The notes: generated by a model from the sequence alone, not told the origin. A stretch of 64,000 nucleotides of DNA from Photobacterium malacitanum (GCF_900185615.1 NZ_FYAK01000001.1:901701-965700), one strand, 5' to 3'. Counted from the first letter of the stretch, positions 28,408 to 38,527 are shown. Numbers and translations: made by a program.

Positions 28408-30954
28408 TTATTCGGTAATATTAACAATTGCAATCGAATCTGCGCTTTTAGGCCATATCATTGGCGCTCGTTGCTGACGAACGGTGTGATATAGCAACCC
28501 CAAATCAGGCTGACGACTATTAATGAAATGTTGAAACCGACGCAACTCTTGTGGTGACTCAAGGGTGGTTTTCCACTCACATTGGTAATGACTCAAACTG
28601 GTTGCCATATCTTGCTCAAGTTCCGCATTAATCGTTAACGCATCATCAATCACCACTTGGCGTAAATAATCAATGCCACCGTCAAGGTTTTCTAACCATA
28701 CCGAGGTCCGTTGCAACCTATCGGCAGTGCGAATATAAAACATCAAAATACGGTCGATATAGCGAATTAAAGTATCGCTATCAATGTTTGAGGCAAACAA
28801 ATCGCCATGACGTGGCCGCATGCCGCCATTACCCGCAATATATAAATTCCAGCCATTTTCAGTAGCAATTACGCCAATGTCTTTAGATTGCGCTTCTGCA
28901 CATTCACGGGTACAACCAGAAACAGCAAACTTAAGCTTATGCGGCGAACGTAAACCCTTGTAGCGATTTTCAAGATCGATCGCAAACGCCATGCTATCTG
29001 CCATGCCATAACGGCACCATGTTGATCCAACACATGATTTTACGGTGCGTACTGATTTGCCATAAGCGTGTCCAGTTTCAAAACCCGCATCCACTAATAA
29101 TCGCCAAATTTGCGGTAATTGATGTAACTGGGCGCCAAATAAATCAATTCGTTGGCCCCCGGTTATTTTGGTATACAGTTTAAATTGTTGCGCAACTTGG
29201 CCTAAAATAATTAATTTTTCAGGGGTAATTTCACCGGCAGGAATACGCGGCACAACCGAATAAGTACCGTCTTTTTGCATGTTGCCAAGATAAATATCAT
29301 TAGTATCTTGCAAGCCGACATGTTGTGGATCCAAAATATAATCATTCCAAAATGAAGCTAAAATTGAACTAACGGCAGGCTTACAAATATCACAGCCTAA
29401 TCCTGAACCATATTCAGTTAATAGAGCACTAAAGGTTTTAATTTTTTTAACTCTAATAATGTCGGCTAACTGCTGGCGACTATAGCTAAAATGCTCACAT
29501 AAATGGTGATTCACTTGATGACCTAACGCTGCTAATTCAGTTTGCATAATTTGTTTAGCAAAACTAACACAACCGCCGCAACCTGTACTGGCCTTAGTGA
29601 TGGTTTTAAGCTCAGCCATATCACGACAACCATTAGCAACTGCTTGACGAATATGGCCTTTCGTCACATCAAAACATGAGCATACTTGCGCCTCATCACC
29701 AAGTAGATCATCACTTACGGTCAGTTGAGCACTCGCCGCTAACGCCTTTGGCATTAATAATAACGACGCTGGGGTGGGTAATGGCTGCTGATTGAGTGTT
29801 AGTTGTAATAGTTGCGAATACTGTTCAACATTACCGACTAATACTGCCCCAACTAATCTATCACCTTGCTTGGAGACAATGATCCGTTGGTAACTTTGCT
29901 CAATATCATGAGATAACGTAAACACTTGAGCAGCATCAACATCATGATGAACGTCACCGATACTGGCGACATCAACCCCTAATAATTTCAATTTGGTGCT
30001 CATGTCGGCACCCGTAAATGCCGCCTCAATACCGCATACCGTCGACGCTGCCACCCGTGCCATTTTATAGCCCGGTGCTACTAACCCAAAAATACGGTTA
30101 TTCCATAACGCACACTCACCAATGGCATAAATATCAGCATCACTGGTCTGGCATTGATCATTAATCACAACCCCACCACGCTCACCCACTGTCAGCCCCG
30201 CTTGTTTTGCTAGCGTATCTTGCGGGCGAATACCTGCTGAGAAAACCACCATATCTGTTTCTAATTCAGTGCCATCGGCAAAAATAAGTTTATAACGGCA
30301 GTGATCACCAGTGACGATTTTCTCGGTTGCTTTACTGGTATGGACATGTACACCTAATGCTTCAATTTTTTGCCGTAATACCGCGCCGCCGCCTTCATCT
30401 AACTGTACCGCCATTAACTGCGATGCAAACTCAACCACATGGGTTTCCAAGGCCATATTTTGCAGCGCATTTGCCGCTTCCAGTCCAAGTAAACCACCAC
30501 CAATCACCACTCCAACTCGACTGCTTTTACCTGATGCCGCAATGGCCTTTAAATCATTAATGGTGCGATAGACATGACAATGTTGACCATCATTACCCGT
30601 AATCGGGGGTACAAAGGGGTATGATCCTGTAGCCAAGATCAACTGATCATAATCAATCTTTTTCCCCTGCGTGGTAACAACGTATTTATGCTCTCGATCA
30701 ATGGCTGTCACTTGTTGATTAACATGATAACCAACCCCAGCTTGTTGATACTCAACCTCATCGGCAAGGGCTAAATCTGCCGCTGTTTTACCGCTGAAAT
30801 AATGACTCAGTTGCACTCGATCATAGGCTAAGCGATCTTCTGCAGAGAAAGTCACCAACTTGATGTTATTAGCACTATCAAGGGCTAATACCTGCTCAAT
30901 AAAATGATGCCCAACCATGCCATTACCAACAATAACCACGCGCTTTTTATTCAT
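28408..30954 (-). CDS. nirB: Assimilatory nitrite reductase large subunit NirB
   Basis: NAD(P)H nitrite reductase, 848 residues. Two dinucleotide folds (VGNGMVGHHF near residue 10; VVIGGGLLGLEAA near 148) form the FAD/NADH part. A BFD-like 2Fe-2S domain follows (CSCFDVTKGHIRQ near 425 with TGCGGC). The C-terminal siroheme/4Fe-4S domain has CVGSTWCRYG (near 640) and GCTRECAEA (near 683), giving the four cluster cysteines. It reduces nitrite to ammonium by six electrons. The GGGAGAG ribosome site and 16-base spacing from cobA show one operon. Confidence 0.96.
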   Translation of the reverse strand: MNKKRVVIVGNGMVGHHFIEQVLALDSANNIKLVTFSAEDRLAYDRVQLSHYFSGKTAADLALADEVEYQQAGVGYHVNQQVTAIDREHKYVVTTQGKKIDYDQLILATGSYPFVPPITGNDGQHCHVYRTINDLKAIAASGKSSRVGVVIGGGLLGLEAANALQNMALETHVVEFASQLMAVQLDEGGGAVLRQKIEALGVHVHTSKATEKIVTGDHCRYKLIFADGTELETDMVVFSAGIRPQDTLAKQAGLTVGERGGVVINDQCQTSDADIYAIGECALWNNRIFGLVAPGYKMARVAASTVCGIEAAFTGADMSTKLKLLGVDVASIGDVHHDVDAAQVFTLSHDIEQSYQRIIVSKQGDRLVGAVLVGNVEQYSQLLQLTLNQQPLPTPASLLLMPKALAASAQLTVSDDLLGDEAQVCSCFDVTKGHIRQAVANGCRDMAELKTITKASTGCGGCVSFAKQIMQTELAALGHQVNHHLCEHFSYSRQQLADIIRVKKIKTFSALLTEYGSGLGCDICKPAVSSILASFWNDYILDPQHVGLQDTNDIYLGNMQKDGTYSVVPRIPAGEITPEKLIILGQVAQQFKLYTKITGGQRIDLFGAQLHQLPQIWRLLVDAGFETGHAYGKSVRTVKSCVGSTWCRYGMADSMAFAIDLENRYKGLRSPHKLKFAVSGCTRECAEAQSKDIGVIATENGWNLYIAGNGGMRPRHGDLFASNIDSDTLIRYIDRILMFYIRTADRLQRTSVWLENLDGGIDYLRQVVIDDALTINAELEQDMATSLSHYQCEWKTTLESPQELRRFQHFINSRQPDLGLLYHTVRQQRAPMIWPKSADSIAIVNITE

Positions 30955-30970
30955 GTTACTCTCCCTGTAT

Positions 30971-31846
30971 TTATGCCAACTGCTGATGTTTATTCATCGA
31001 TATCAGCGCATCCATTTGAGGTTGATACCATGCCAAACTGTCACTTAAACTCACTACCTCACCAACAATAATTAATGCTGGAGAACAAACTTGATGACGG
31101 TTAACTTGCTCGGTTAAGGTCGTTAATGTCGCGCTAATGAGTCGTTGTTCAGCAGTGCAGCCTTTTTCTATTATTGCAGCAGGTGTTGCCGCCTTTAATC
31201 CTGCCAACACTAATTGCTGACAGATCAGATCAACTTTGGATAATCCCATATAAAACACTAAGGTATGGTTGAGATTGGCTAATGCTTGCCATTGAATATC
31301 AGGATCTTTTTCGGCGTGAACCGTGACTAGCGTGCACCCTTGAGACACACCGCGATGGGTCAGTGGAATGCCCGCATAGGCACAACACCCACTAGCGGCA
31401 GTAATACCCGGTACAACATCGACCTTGATGCTATGCTGACGTAAATAGTGTATTTCCTCACCACCACGACCAAACACAAATGCATCGCCACCTTTAAGGC
31501 GACACACGTGTTTTCCTTGTTGGGCTAACCGCACTAATAACTGATTAATTCCAGTCTGAGTCATGCTTTGTTGGCCTTTGGCTTTGCCGACACATAAGGT
31601 TTGGCTGCGCGCTGGAATCAACGCCATAATCGCCGCACTGACTAAGCGGTCGTAAACCACTACATCTGCTTGCTCAAGAGTTTTTAACGCTTTTAATGTT
31701 AATAAATCAGGATCCCCAGGCCCTGCACCGACTAACGTCACTGTTCCTGAGTGAGACAGACTATTCTTCGATTGTATTACCTGACACCATTGAATCTCAG
31801 CGTCATTAGTCACTAACGAATATTGTTGCGGCTGCAATGGTTTCAT
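30971..31846 (-). CDS. cobA: Uroporphyrinogen-III C-methyltransferase (siroheme synthesis)
   Basis: SAM-dependent enzyme making precorrin-2, the first step to the siroheme needed by NirB. 291 residues: after about 30 unconserved residues the catalytic domain starts TVTLVGAGPGDPDLLTLKAL and has VVYDRLVS, KGGDAFVFGRGGEE and VVPGITAASGC. It is a single SUMT domain, not the CysG fusion with the dehydrogenase/chelatase part. First gene of the nirBD operon, with AGAGGTG as ribosome site and a sigma-54 type promoter about 90 bases upstream. Confidence 0.92.
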   Translation of the reverse strand: MKPLQPQQYSLVTNDAEIQWCQVIQSKNSLSHSGTVTLVGAGPGDPDLLTLKALKTLEQADVVVYDRLVSAAIMALIPARSQTLCVGKAKGQQSMTQTGINQLLVRLAQQGKHVCRLKGGDAFVFGRGGEEIHYLRQHSIKVDVVPGITAASGCCAYAGIPLTHRGVSQGCTLVTVHAEKDPDIQWQALANLNHTLVFYMGLSKVDLICQQLVLAGLKAATPAAIIEKGCTAEQRLISATLTTLTEQVNRHQVCSPALIIVGEVVSLSDSLAWYQPQMDALISMNKHQQLA

Positions 31847-31920
31847 TGTTCACCTCTTATTTTAAAATCATCATTACTTTTATTTTTATTTCATGTTGTT
31901 ATTTGAGACTGTTATTTATT

Positions 31921-31938
31921 CAGCAATGTTAATGCCAG
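31921..31938 (-). promoter_or_regulatory. Sigma-54 type promoter for cobA-nirBD operon
   Basis: On the minus strand CTGGCATTAACATTGCTG has the invariant GG and GC separated by ten bases and matches TGGCAY-N-TTGCT closely. Start of transcription would be near 31911, about 65 bases before cobA. Confidence 0.7.
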
Positions 31939-32044
31939 CCTGCATTTAAAAATAAATAAAATCATCAAGCATATGAATTAGAAAAGTAAATAACAATTAA
32001 TTACCAACAAAGATGGCCTAATTTAAAATATATTGAAAACAATA

Positions 32045-32093
32045 AACACCGTGATGGTGCATGACTAATCTACCGTTGCACCAAAATGATTAA
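32045..32093. promoter_or_regulatory. Two NtrC-like enhancer sites
   Basis: Site A (about 32047-32061) is CACC-N5-GGTGCA; site B (32077-32093) is TGCACC-N5-GATTAA. The NtrC consensus is TGCACC-N5-GGTGCA, so A lacks part of the left half and B part of the right half. They are 30 bases apart centre to centre, about three helical turns. Confidence 0.6.
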
Positions 32094-32203
32094 TGTTAAA
32101 TGATCATAAAATAGAATAACGGCAAAGCCAACAGCCAAGCAGAAACATACATAATCAAACACTTAAAAACAAAGAATGCCATATAATTAATATTTAATCA
32201 CTG

Positions 32204-32220
32204 TTGGTATATATGTTGCC
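32204..32220 (+). promoter_or_regulatory. Sigma-54 type promoter for nasA
   Basis: TTGGTATATATGTTGCC has GG-N10-GC spacing and a good TTGC -12 element; the -24 element is TTGGTA rather than TTGGCA. Transcription would start near 32231, 45 bases before nasA. Confidence 0.6.
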
Positions 32221-32275
32221 TGTAATTAATCACGATCATCTATTGTAGTTATATTAATAAAGGGAGCCGTCATCA

Positions 32276-34936
32276 ATGAATAAACAAAGCTCATGGACAA
32301 AATCAACCTGTGCTTATTGTGGTGTCGGCTGTGGAATAAAGTCGCGTATCAATAATGATGGTCAACTCGATATAAAAGGTGACGAACAACACCCTGCCAA
32401 TAAAGGTAAACTGTGTGCAAAAGCATTAACGTTGGCAGAAACTCTCACTATTAATAACCGTATGCTAACGCCACAAATATTAAATCAGCCGGTGAGCTGG
32501 AACCAAGCTTTAAATGAAACAGCAAATCAGCTTCAGAATATTATTGATAACCATGGCCCTGATGCGATTGCGTTTTATGTTTCCGGACAATTACTCACCG
32601 AAGATTATTATGTAATAAATAAATTAGCGAAAGGCTTTATTGGCACCGCTAATATTGATACCAATTCGCGTTTATGTATGTCATCAGCCGTCGCTGGGCA
32701 TCAACGGGCATTTGGTGAAGATTGTGTTGCAGGCTGTTACGATGATTTAGAAGCCGCTGAAGTGGTTATTTTAACAGGCTCGAACCTTGCGTGGTGTCAT
32801 CCGGTGCTTTTTCAGCGTCTTAAACAAGCACAACAACAGCATAATACTAAAATTGTGGTGATTGATCCGCGCCATACTGCCAGTTGTGAGATTGCTGATT
32901 TACACCTTTCCATCACCGCAGGCAGTGATGTGGCACTATTTAATGGTTTACTCAGTTACTTACATAGCAATGACTATGTTGATCAACACTATATCGATAC
33001 CCATACCAACAATATTACGGCCGCATTAACAACAGCAACCGCTTTAGATCAACAACAGGTAAGCCAATTAACCGGACTCAGTGAGCAGCAACTGCACAGC
33101 TTCTATCAGCTATTTGCCACTCATTCACGTACTGTGACGCTATATTCTCAAGGCGTAAACCAATCGGTATCAGGCACAGATAAAGTCAATGCGATCATCA
33201 ACTGCCATTTAGCGACAGGAAGAATAGGTAAACTCGGTGCGACCGCTTTCTCTATTACGGGTCAACCTAATGCGATGGGCGGACGTGAAGTCGGCGGCTT
33301 AGCCACCACCTTAGCGGCGCACCTCTGTTTTGAACATCACGATCATTGGCAGTTACTCAGTGATTTTTGGCAAACCGACACACTTGCCACTCGACCAGGA
33401 CTTAAAGCGGTTGATATGTTTGATGCGATTGCCAATGGATCAATAAAAGCGGTATGGATCATCGCCACCAATCCTGCCGCTAGCTTACCTAACAGCAATA
33501 AAATCAATCAAGCACTGGCTCAATGTCCGTGTGTGATCGTCTCAGATTGTGTCGATGATAACGATACACTGCGCCATGCTACGATCAAACTTCCGGCTCA
33601 AGGTTGGAGTGAAAAGTCAGGCACTGTCACCAATTCTGAGCGCTGTATTTCCCGTCAACGACGTTTAGTTCCCACTCAAGGCGAAGCCAAGCCTGATTGG
33701 TGGATAGTCACTCAGATCGCACAAAGAATGGGATTTGAAAACCAGTTTAATTACACTAATGAAGCCCAAATCTTTGCCGAACATGTTGCATTAACGGCAA
33801 CCAACAATCACTCGACTCAAAGCCCACGCTTGCTTAACCTTAGCGGACTAAGCAACTTAACCGCTACCGAGTATGATCATTTATTGCCGCAACAATGGCC
33901 AATTAATGGTGATAATAGTAACCCGCAGCGATTATTTAGTGACGGTATTTTTCCAACTCAAGATGGGCGCGCGTGTTTTATTGCAACCCCTTATCGCCCA
34001 GTGATAACCCACGCTTCAGCGGCTTATCCCTTATTACTCAATACTGGCAGAATTCGAGATCAATGGCATACCATGACACGCACCGGGCTTGCGGCCTCGC
34101 TAGCTGATCATATTCAACAACCATTGATATCAGTACACCCAACAGATGCCAATCACTACCAAGTTATTAATAATCAATTAGTAACGGTAACCAGCCACTA
34201 CGGCGAAGCTATTTTTCGAGTCCGTATTACTACCGATGTCAAACCTCAACAGGTATTTATCGCCATTCATTGGACTCAGCAGACTTCATCAGCAGGCAGT
34301 GTTTGCGCGCTTATTGGTGAACACCGCGATTCGATTTCAGGACAGCCACAATATAAAGCGACCGCCGTTCAACTGTCACCACTCACTTACACCACCGATG
34401 CTATTTTAACGACCACCACCGCAATCGCAGCAACTGAGCTTAGTGCATCAACAGCACTCTATTGGGTATGTAAAAAAGTCGCAGCCGGTTATCAATATTT
34501 TATCAGCTCAAACCTGACATCAAGCGCCTTAGAGCAAATATTAATGGCTCATTTCATGCCTTTGACGCAACACAACTTACGAGCCATTACTCACAACAGC
34601 CGCCGTGCTGTAGTATTTAACAATAATAGTTGCCTAGCCTCTGTGGTTATTCATCCCCATAATAGCCATCGTTACTGCACCATATCGGCAAACATTATTG
34701 GTAATGACGTTAACGATATTAACGTTCATCAGTTCCTTAACGGTGAAGATAAGCTTACCGCCTCTGATATTGTTTGTGTTTGTAAGCAAATAACGAAACA
34801 ACAACTTATTAATACGATCACCAATAATAAAATACAGGATCTATCGACATTATGTCGTATAACAACCGCAGGTACAGGCTGTGGTGGCTGTTGCCATGAT
34901 ATAGAAACCGTGCTCAGCACCACCGACGTTAATTAG
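32276..34936 (+). CDS. nasA: Assimilatory nitrate reductase catalytic subunit
   Basis: Molybdopterin enzyme reducing nitrate to nitrite in the cytoplasm, 886 residues. The N-terminus binds 4Fe-4S (CAYCGVGC at 12-19 plus KGKLCAKAL near 46). Molybdopterin-binding segments follow, including SRLCMSSAVAGHQRAFGED and GQPNAMGGREVGG. The last 60 residues are a BFD-like 2Fe-2S domain (CVCKQITKQQL and TAGTGCGGCCHD) that takes electrons. It starts at 32276 with GGGAG. It diverges from cobA-nirBD-narK across a shared control region, so nitrate is reduced by NasA and nitrite by NirBD. Confidence 0.95.
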   Translation: MNKQSSWTKSTCAYCGVGCGIKSRINNDGQLDIKGDEQHPANKGKLCAKALTLAETLTINNRMLTPQILNQPVSWNQALNETANQLQNIIDNHGPDAIAFYVSGQLLTEDYYVINKLAKGFIGTANIDTNSRLCMSSAVAGHQRAFGEDCVAGCYDDLEAAEVVILTGSNLAWCHPVLFQRLKQAQQQHNTKIVVIDPRHTASCEIADLHLSITAGSDVALFNGLLSYLHSNDYVDQHYIDTHTNNITAALTTATALDQQQVSQLTGLSEQQLHSFYQLFATHSRTVTLYSQGVNQSVSGTDKVNAIINCHLATGRIGKLGATAFSITGQPNAMGGREVGGLATTLAAHLCFEHHDHWQLLSDFWQTDTLATRPGLKAVDMFDAIANGSIKAVWIIATNPAASLPNSNKINQALAQCPCVIVSDCVDDNDTLRHATIKLPAQGWSEKSGTVTNSERCISRQRRLVPTQGEAKPDWWIVTQIAQRMGFENQFNYTNEAQIFAEHVALTATNNHSTQSPRLLNLSGLSNLTATEYDHLLPQQWPINGDNSNPQRLFSDGIFPTQDGRACFIATPYRPVITHASAAYPLLLNTGRIRDQWHTMTRTGLAASLADHIQQPLISVHPTDANHYQVINNQLVTVTSHYGEAIFRVRITTDVKPQQVFIAIHWTQQTSSAGSVCALIGEHRDSISGQPQYKATAVQLSPLTYTTDAILTTTTAIAATELSASTALYWVCKKVAAGYQYFISSNLTSSALEQILMAHFMPLTQHNLRAITHNSRRAVVFNNNSCLASVVIHPHNSHRYCTISANIIGNDVNDINVHQFLNGEDKLTASDIVCVCKQITKQQLINTITNNKIQDLSTLCRITTAGTGCGGCCHDIETVLSTTDVN

Positions 34937-34958
34937 ATTTAACCATAACGATTATTGT

Positions 34959-35897
34959 TTATTTAATATTACGTAATGTGTTCACTTTAGTTTGAATTAA
35001 CTGCTTTATTAATTCAGATAACCACCTAATACGCGAATGGTGACTATCACGTTTTAAAGTCACCATTTCGATATTAAAGTCGGGAATCTCAATCGGTGGC
35101 GTGCACAAAGTTAAACTGTCATCAATCAGATCAGAACGACCGACCATTTCAGCCATTACTGCAACCATCTTTCTACCAACTAACATTCGTCTAACGGTCA
35201 AGAATCGAGTCGTGCCTAAAACCACATTTCGCTTTACACCTAATGTCGCCAAAGTTTTATCTACTTGAGTGGTTAAACATTCATTAGCAGTCACAATAAT
35301 TTGCGGAGTATTTAAATAGGTTGGTAGATCAATCGGGACTTGAATTTGCATCACACTATTATCAAAAGTACACAGATGCTGCTCACGGTACAAAAATGTC
35401 GTTAATACATGCTCGGGTAAATCATTAAACACCCCAATGCAAACATCGGTGTTATGTGCTGTTAATAAATCAACGCAATTCTCACTATCAACAGGTTTAA
35501 AAATCACTTTCGCTGCGGGTGCGAGTTGCTGCAATGTATCAAAAATATCAGGACCAAATATTTGCTCGGCATAATCACTGACACCAATAATAAACTTCCC
35601 TTCATAGCTATGTGGCTCAAACACGGCTGACGGCAAAATATCTTGACTAAAAATAGCAAGAATCATCGCCACTTTAGGCGCGACTTCTTGCGCTCTGGTT
35701 GTCGGTGACATTTGATTGCCTACCCGCTCAAACAACGGATCTTGTAATAATTCTCGCAGCCGTTTTAAATTATAACTGGTTGCAGGCTGACCTAAATGCA
35801 GCTGTTTCGAGGCTGCAGAAACACTTTTAAAACGGTATAACGCATCAAATGTTAGTAATAAATTGAGATCTACGCCACGCCAATTAATTTCTTTCAT
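34959..35897 (-). CDS. LysR-family transcriptional regulator
   Basis: 312 residues. An N-terminal winged helix (DLNLLLTFDALYRFKSVSAASKQLHLGQPATSYNLKRLRELLQDPLFER, about 9-60) is followed by a two-lobed effector-binding domain starting near residue 95 (GKFIIGVSDYAEQIFGPDI). It converges on nasA with a 22-base gap and diverges from the MFS gene at 36093, its most likely target. The effector is unknown. The ribosome site is weak. Confidence 0.88.
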   Translation of the reverse strand: MKEINWRGVDLNLLLTFDALYRFKSVSAASKQLHLGQPATSYNLKRLRELLQDPLFERVGNQMSPTTRAQEVAPKVAMILAIFSQDILPSAVFEPHSYEGKFIIGVSDYAEQIFGPDIFDTLQQLAPAAKVIFKPVDSENCVDLLTAHNTDVCIGVFNDLPEHVLTTFLYREQHLCTFDNSVMQIQVPIDLPTYLNTPQIIVTANECLTTQVDKTLATLGVKRNVVLGTTRFLTVRRMLVGRKMVAVMAEMVGRSDLIDDSLTLCTPPIEIPDFNIEMVTLKRDSHHSRIRWLSELIKQLIQTKVNTLRNIK

Positions 35898-36092
35898 CGT
35901 GATTTCAGCCGCTAAAGGTTATCGAATTCACTAATAGTAATTATAAAAACGTTCAATTTAAATGATAACTATAAAAACAATATACTTATCGCTATTCCCC
36001 AAACGGTTTCTATCATCTCGCGCGAATAAGATCACAAACTGAGGTTACTCGATTGTGGAATAAGCTTTGGTTTAATAAATTGGACTTACAAC

Positions 36093-37304
36093 ATGACAGC
36101 AATAACGAACACCGACTCAATGTGGCGTAATCAAAATTATATACGCCTGCTTGCTGCACAAATTATTTCTCTTATCGGAAGCGGTGTCAGTTCAGTTTGC
36201 TTGGCTTTACTTGCCTATAATTTGGCTGGGAATAATGCTGGTATGGTGTTAAGTATTGCGTTTGCCATTAAAATGGTCGCTTATATTGGTCTTGCACCTC
36301 TCTTTGGCGCTATTGCGCATCGGTTACCAAAAAAACACACCCTGATTATATTAGACATTGCACGCGCATTGCTGTTTTTATGCTTGCCGTTTGTGACTCA
36401 TGTATGGCAAGTGTATGGGTTAATGTTTGCGATCAATGCATGCTCAGCGGGATTTTCGCCATTATTTCAATCGACATTACCCACAGTACTCCCCAATAAA
36501 CATCAATATGCCACTGCACTTTCTTTAAGTCGAATGGCGTATGATTTAGAGCAGATAATCAGTCCGATCTTAGTTGCGATCCTGCTGACGGTTATTCAAT
36601 TTAAGCAGCTATTCACTCTTGATGCCGCCACCTTTATTATCTCAGCAGGACTAATCTTATGCTGTAGTTTACCTAAACCTGCACCAACCATCGCAACCAA
36701 GATCAGTTTAAATAGCTTAACTCAAGGCATCAGTAACTACTTAAGTAAACCGAGCCTTAAAGCATTATGGTTTGCTTATTTAGCCGCTGCTAGCGCCTCG
36801 GCAATGGTGCTGGTTAATACTGTCGTTTATGTACATGACATCCTTCAAGGCAATCAAACCCAAACAGCATTAGCCTTAATGATAACGGGTTTAGGCTCAA
36901 TGATTGTCGCACTGCAATTACCTAAATTACTGGATAAATATACTCCGCAGCATTTTCATTGGTTGGGATTAACCATTATTTGTGGGGCTTTTTTAATGGG
37001 GGTATTAACGCCCGGTTGGATTGGTTTTAGCTGTGTCTGCTTTGCCATGGGTGCAGGAATGTCATTTATTCAAACGTCGGCGGGGCTGATTATTACCAAA
37101 GCCTGCGATAACAATAATGAAGATACCGGACCGTATTTTGCAGCCCATTTTTCATTAACTCATTTTTGGTGGTTAATCACCTATTTAGTGGCAGGTATGA
37201 GCGTTAAATTATTTGGATTAAGTTACGGCTATTTAATCATGGGAGGGTTAGCTGTGGTGAGCTTTATTATTTATGCACGATTAAATCATCGCACGACACC
37301 ATAA
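36093..37304 (+). CDS. Major facilitator superfamily exporter
   Basis: 403 residues, about 12 hydrophobic helices. The N-terminal part (RLLAAQIISLIGSGVSSVCLALLAYNL; FGAIAHRLPKKHTLIILDIARALLF) is typical of drug/metabolite exporters of the enterobactin-exporter-like group. It starts at 36093 with GGAC. It is divergent from the LysR gene (195-bp spacer), a common regulator-exporter layout. Substrate unknown. Confidence 0.85.
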   Translation: MTAITNTDSMWRNQNYIRLLAAQIISLIGSGVSSVCLALLAYNLAGNNAGMVLSIAFAIKMVAYIGLAPLFGAIAHRLPKKHTLIILDIARALLFLCLPFVTHVWQVYGLMFAINACSAGFSPLFQSTLPTVLPNKHQYATALSLSRMAYDLEQIISPILVAILLTVIQFKQLFTLDAATFIISAGLILCCSLPKPAPTIATKISLNSLTQGISNYLSKPSLKALWFAYLAAASASAMVLVNTVVYVHDILQGNQTQTALALMITGLGSMIVALQLPKLLDKYTPQHFHWLGLTIICGAFLMGVLTPGWIGFSCVCFAMGAGMSFIQTSAGLIITKACDNNNEDTGPYFAAHFSLTHFWWLITYLVAGMSVKLFGLSYGYLIMGGLAVVSFIIYARLNHRTTP

Positions 37305-37311
37305 CAATAAT

Positions 37312-37360
37312 GCCAGCATTGGAACGCTTTAATCACTAATTTCGAAAAATGCTGGCGTTT
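37312..37360 (+). terminator. Possible terminator after the MFS gene
   Basis: Perfect nine-base arms GCCAGCATT / AATGCTGGC enclose a 27-base loop and end in GTTT. It lies between convergent genes. The long loop makes it only a moderate candidate. Confidence 0.45.
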
Positions 37361-37382
37361 ATTGAGTCACAACAATACTGGT

Positions 37383-37871
37383 TTACAAATCCTCGACCGC
37401 AGAAGTAAAGCCATTGGCTGATAAATTAAACCCTGCGATATCGACATACTCTTTCTTTTGAAACAAGGCTAATACTCGATCCATATTGCCACCATTATTA
37501 CCCGCATAAGCATGGGCAGTACAATTGTGGGTGCTTGGATTGTAATTGGTACTTACTCGTAATACGACTTCATCAGCAACATTAAGATTATTGAATGCAG
37601 GAACATATAACCAGTTTTTGCATGCTGCTGCTTGCGTTTCCATATGATCAACAAAATCTATACTTGATAACCGCTGCCCATTCGCAGTGAAATGGAAAAT
37701 ATAGGTTTGATAACCAAAATCCGTTTTAGTCACAATTTCATTTTGAGCAGGAAGAACTTGATAGCTATTATGCTGGGTTGTGCCCGCAAATGCAGCGGGT
37801 GCCACGAAAGATAAAGAAAGCAATAATGTCGAAATAACGGTGGTTCGGTTAAGCACAGCAGTAGACTCCAA
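37383..37871 (-). CDS. Unknown small secreted protein
   Basis: Up to 162 residues, not recognised. A signal peptide is clear (VISTLLLSLSFVAPAAFA, cut near residue 29). The mature part has two cysteines (AACKNW and NCTAHAY) that could form a disulfide, plus a Gly/Asn-rich turn (YAGNNGGNMD). The start is either ATG 37871 or GTG 37856; the latter has GGAG nine bases upstream. It is a single gene. Probably periplasmic or extracellular. Confidence 0.7.
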   Translation of the reverse strand: MESTAVLNRTTVISTLLLSLSFVAPAAFAGTTQHNSYQVLPAQNEIVTKTDFGYQTYIFHFTANGQRLSSIDFVDHMETQAAACKNWLYVPAFNNLNVADEVVLRVSTNYNPSTHNCTAHAYAGNNGGNMDRVLALFQKKEYVDIAGFNLSANGFTSAVEDL

Positions 37872-37980
37872 TGGCTAAATGACTCAAATAGTCATCTAAT
37901 ATGCCTTTTGGCGATAATAACTCAATAGTTTTTACGTCAATTTTAAGATTAACCACCGTATTTATACATATTTAACCCGC

Positions 37981-38250
37981 TTACATTAATCTATCAGCAC
38001 CAATGACCAAAATCCCTTTACCGCTATGAATGCCACCCTCATTTTCAGTTGCGAGCTTACTACGAATTAAATATCCAGCATAACCATCGAACTCAGTAAC
38101 AGGCTTACCATTAAAATATGCGCTAAATAACCCTATTTCACTGACTAAATCAGTAACGACTGTTGCCTGTGCATCACGAATAGCGACCGTCGGCACTTCA
38201 CGCTCGTGAGGATATACTTGATTACATTTCCATAATACTGGAAATATAGT
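37981..38250 (-). pseudogene. Probable gene remnant or short hypothetical gene
   Basis: The frame is open from just after a TAA at 38251-38253 but holds no ATG. The first possible start is a GTG at 38196 (71 residues) without a clear ribosome site. Codons upstream of that GTG still read like protein (PVLWKCNQVYPHERE), which suggests the 3' end of a once longer gene. The rest (IGLFSAYFNGKPVTEFDGYAGYL) is not recognised. It may be a real small gene starting at GTG. Confidence 0.4.
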
Positions 38251-38527
38251 TTATCTTACATCAATCGTAACCGCTATTCATACCAATCAGTATTACTCTA
38301 CAACTTTTTTAATTACTCACCTTATAAAACGCAAAAAACAACAATCATTTAGGCTGTGATATCGATCAAACTTAGATTAAACAACCACACCAACAGACAA
38401 ACACAGTTAATAAGACCTAAATTTACTTTAAAAATAGTTACACACACCAATAAAGTTAATCTAACCTTATAGATATACCGATAACAAATAAATACATTCC
38501 AATAACACGAAATCAAGGTTGATTATT
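38251..38527 (+). promoter_or_regulatory. ald upstream region with CRP-like site
   Basis: No gene is seen. TGTGATATCGATCAAA at 38355-38370 matches the CRP dyad TGTGA-N6-TCACA at nine of ten positions, about 157 bases before the ald start codon. The rest is AT-rich. Confidence 0.5.

Larger units (their letters stand above)
31847..32275. other. Divergent control region of the nitrate assimilation genes
   Basis: 429 bases between cobA and nasA with no gene. Reading left to right it holds a minus-strand sigma-54 promoter (31921-31938), two NtrC-like sites (32045-32093) and a plus-strand sigma-54 promoter (32204-32220). The protein-binding sites lie roughly midway, 110-160 bases from each promoter, which is a normal enhancer distance. 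Confidence 0.65.
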
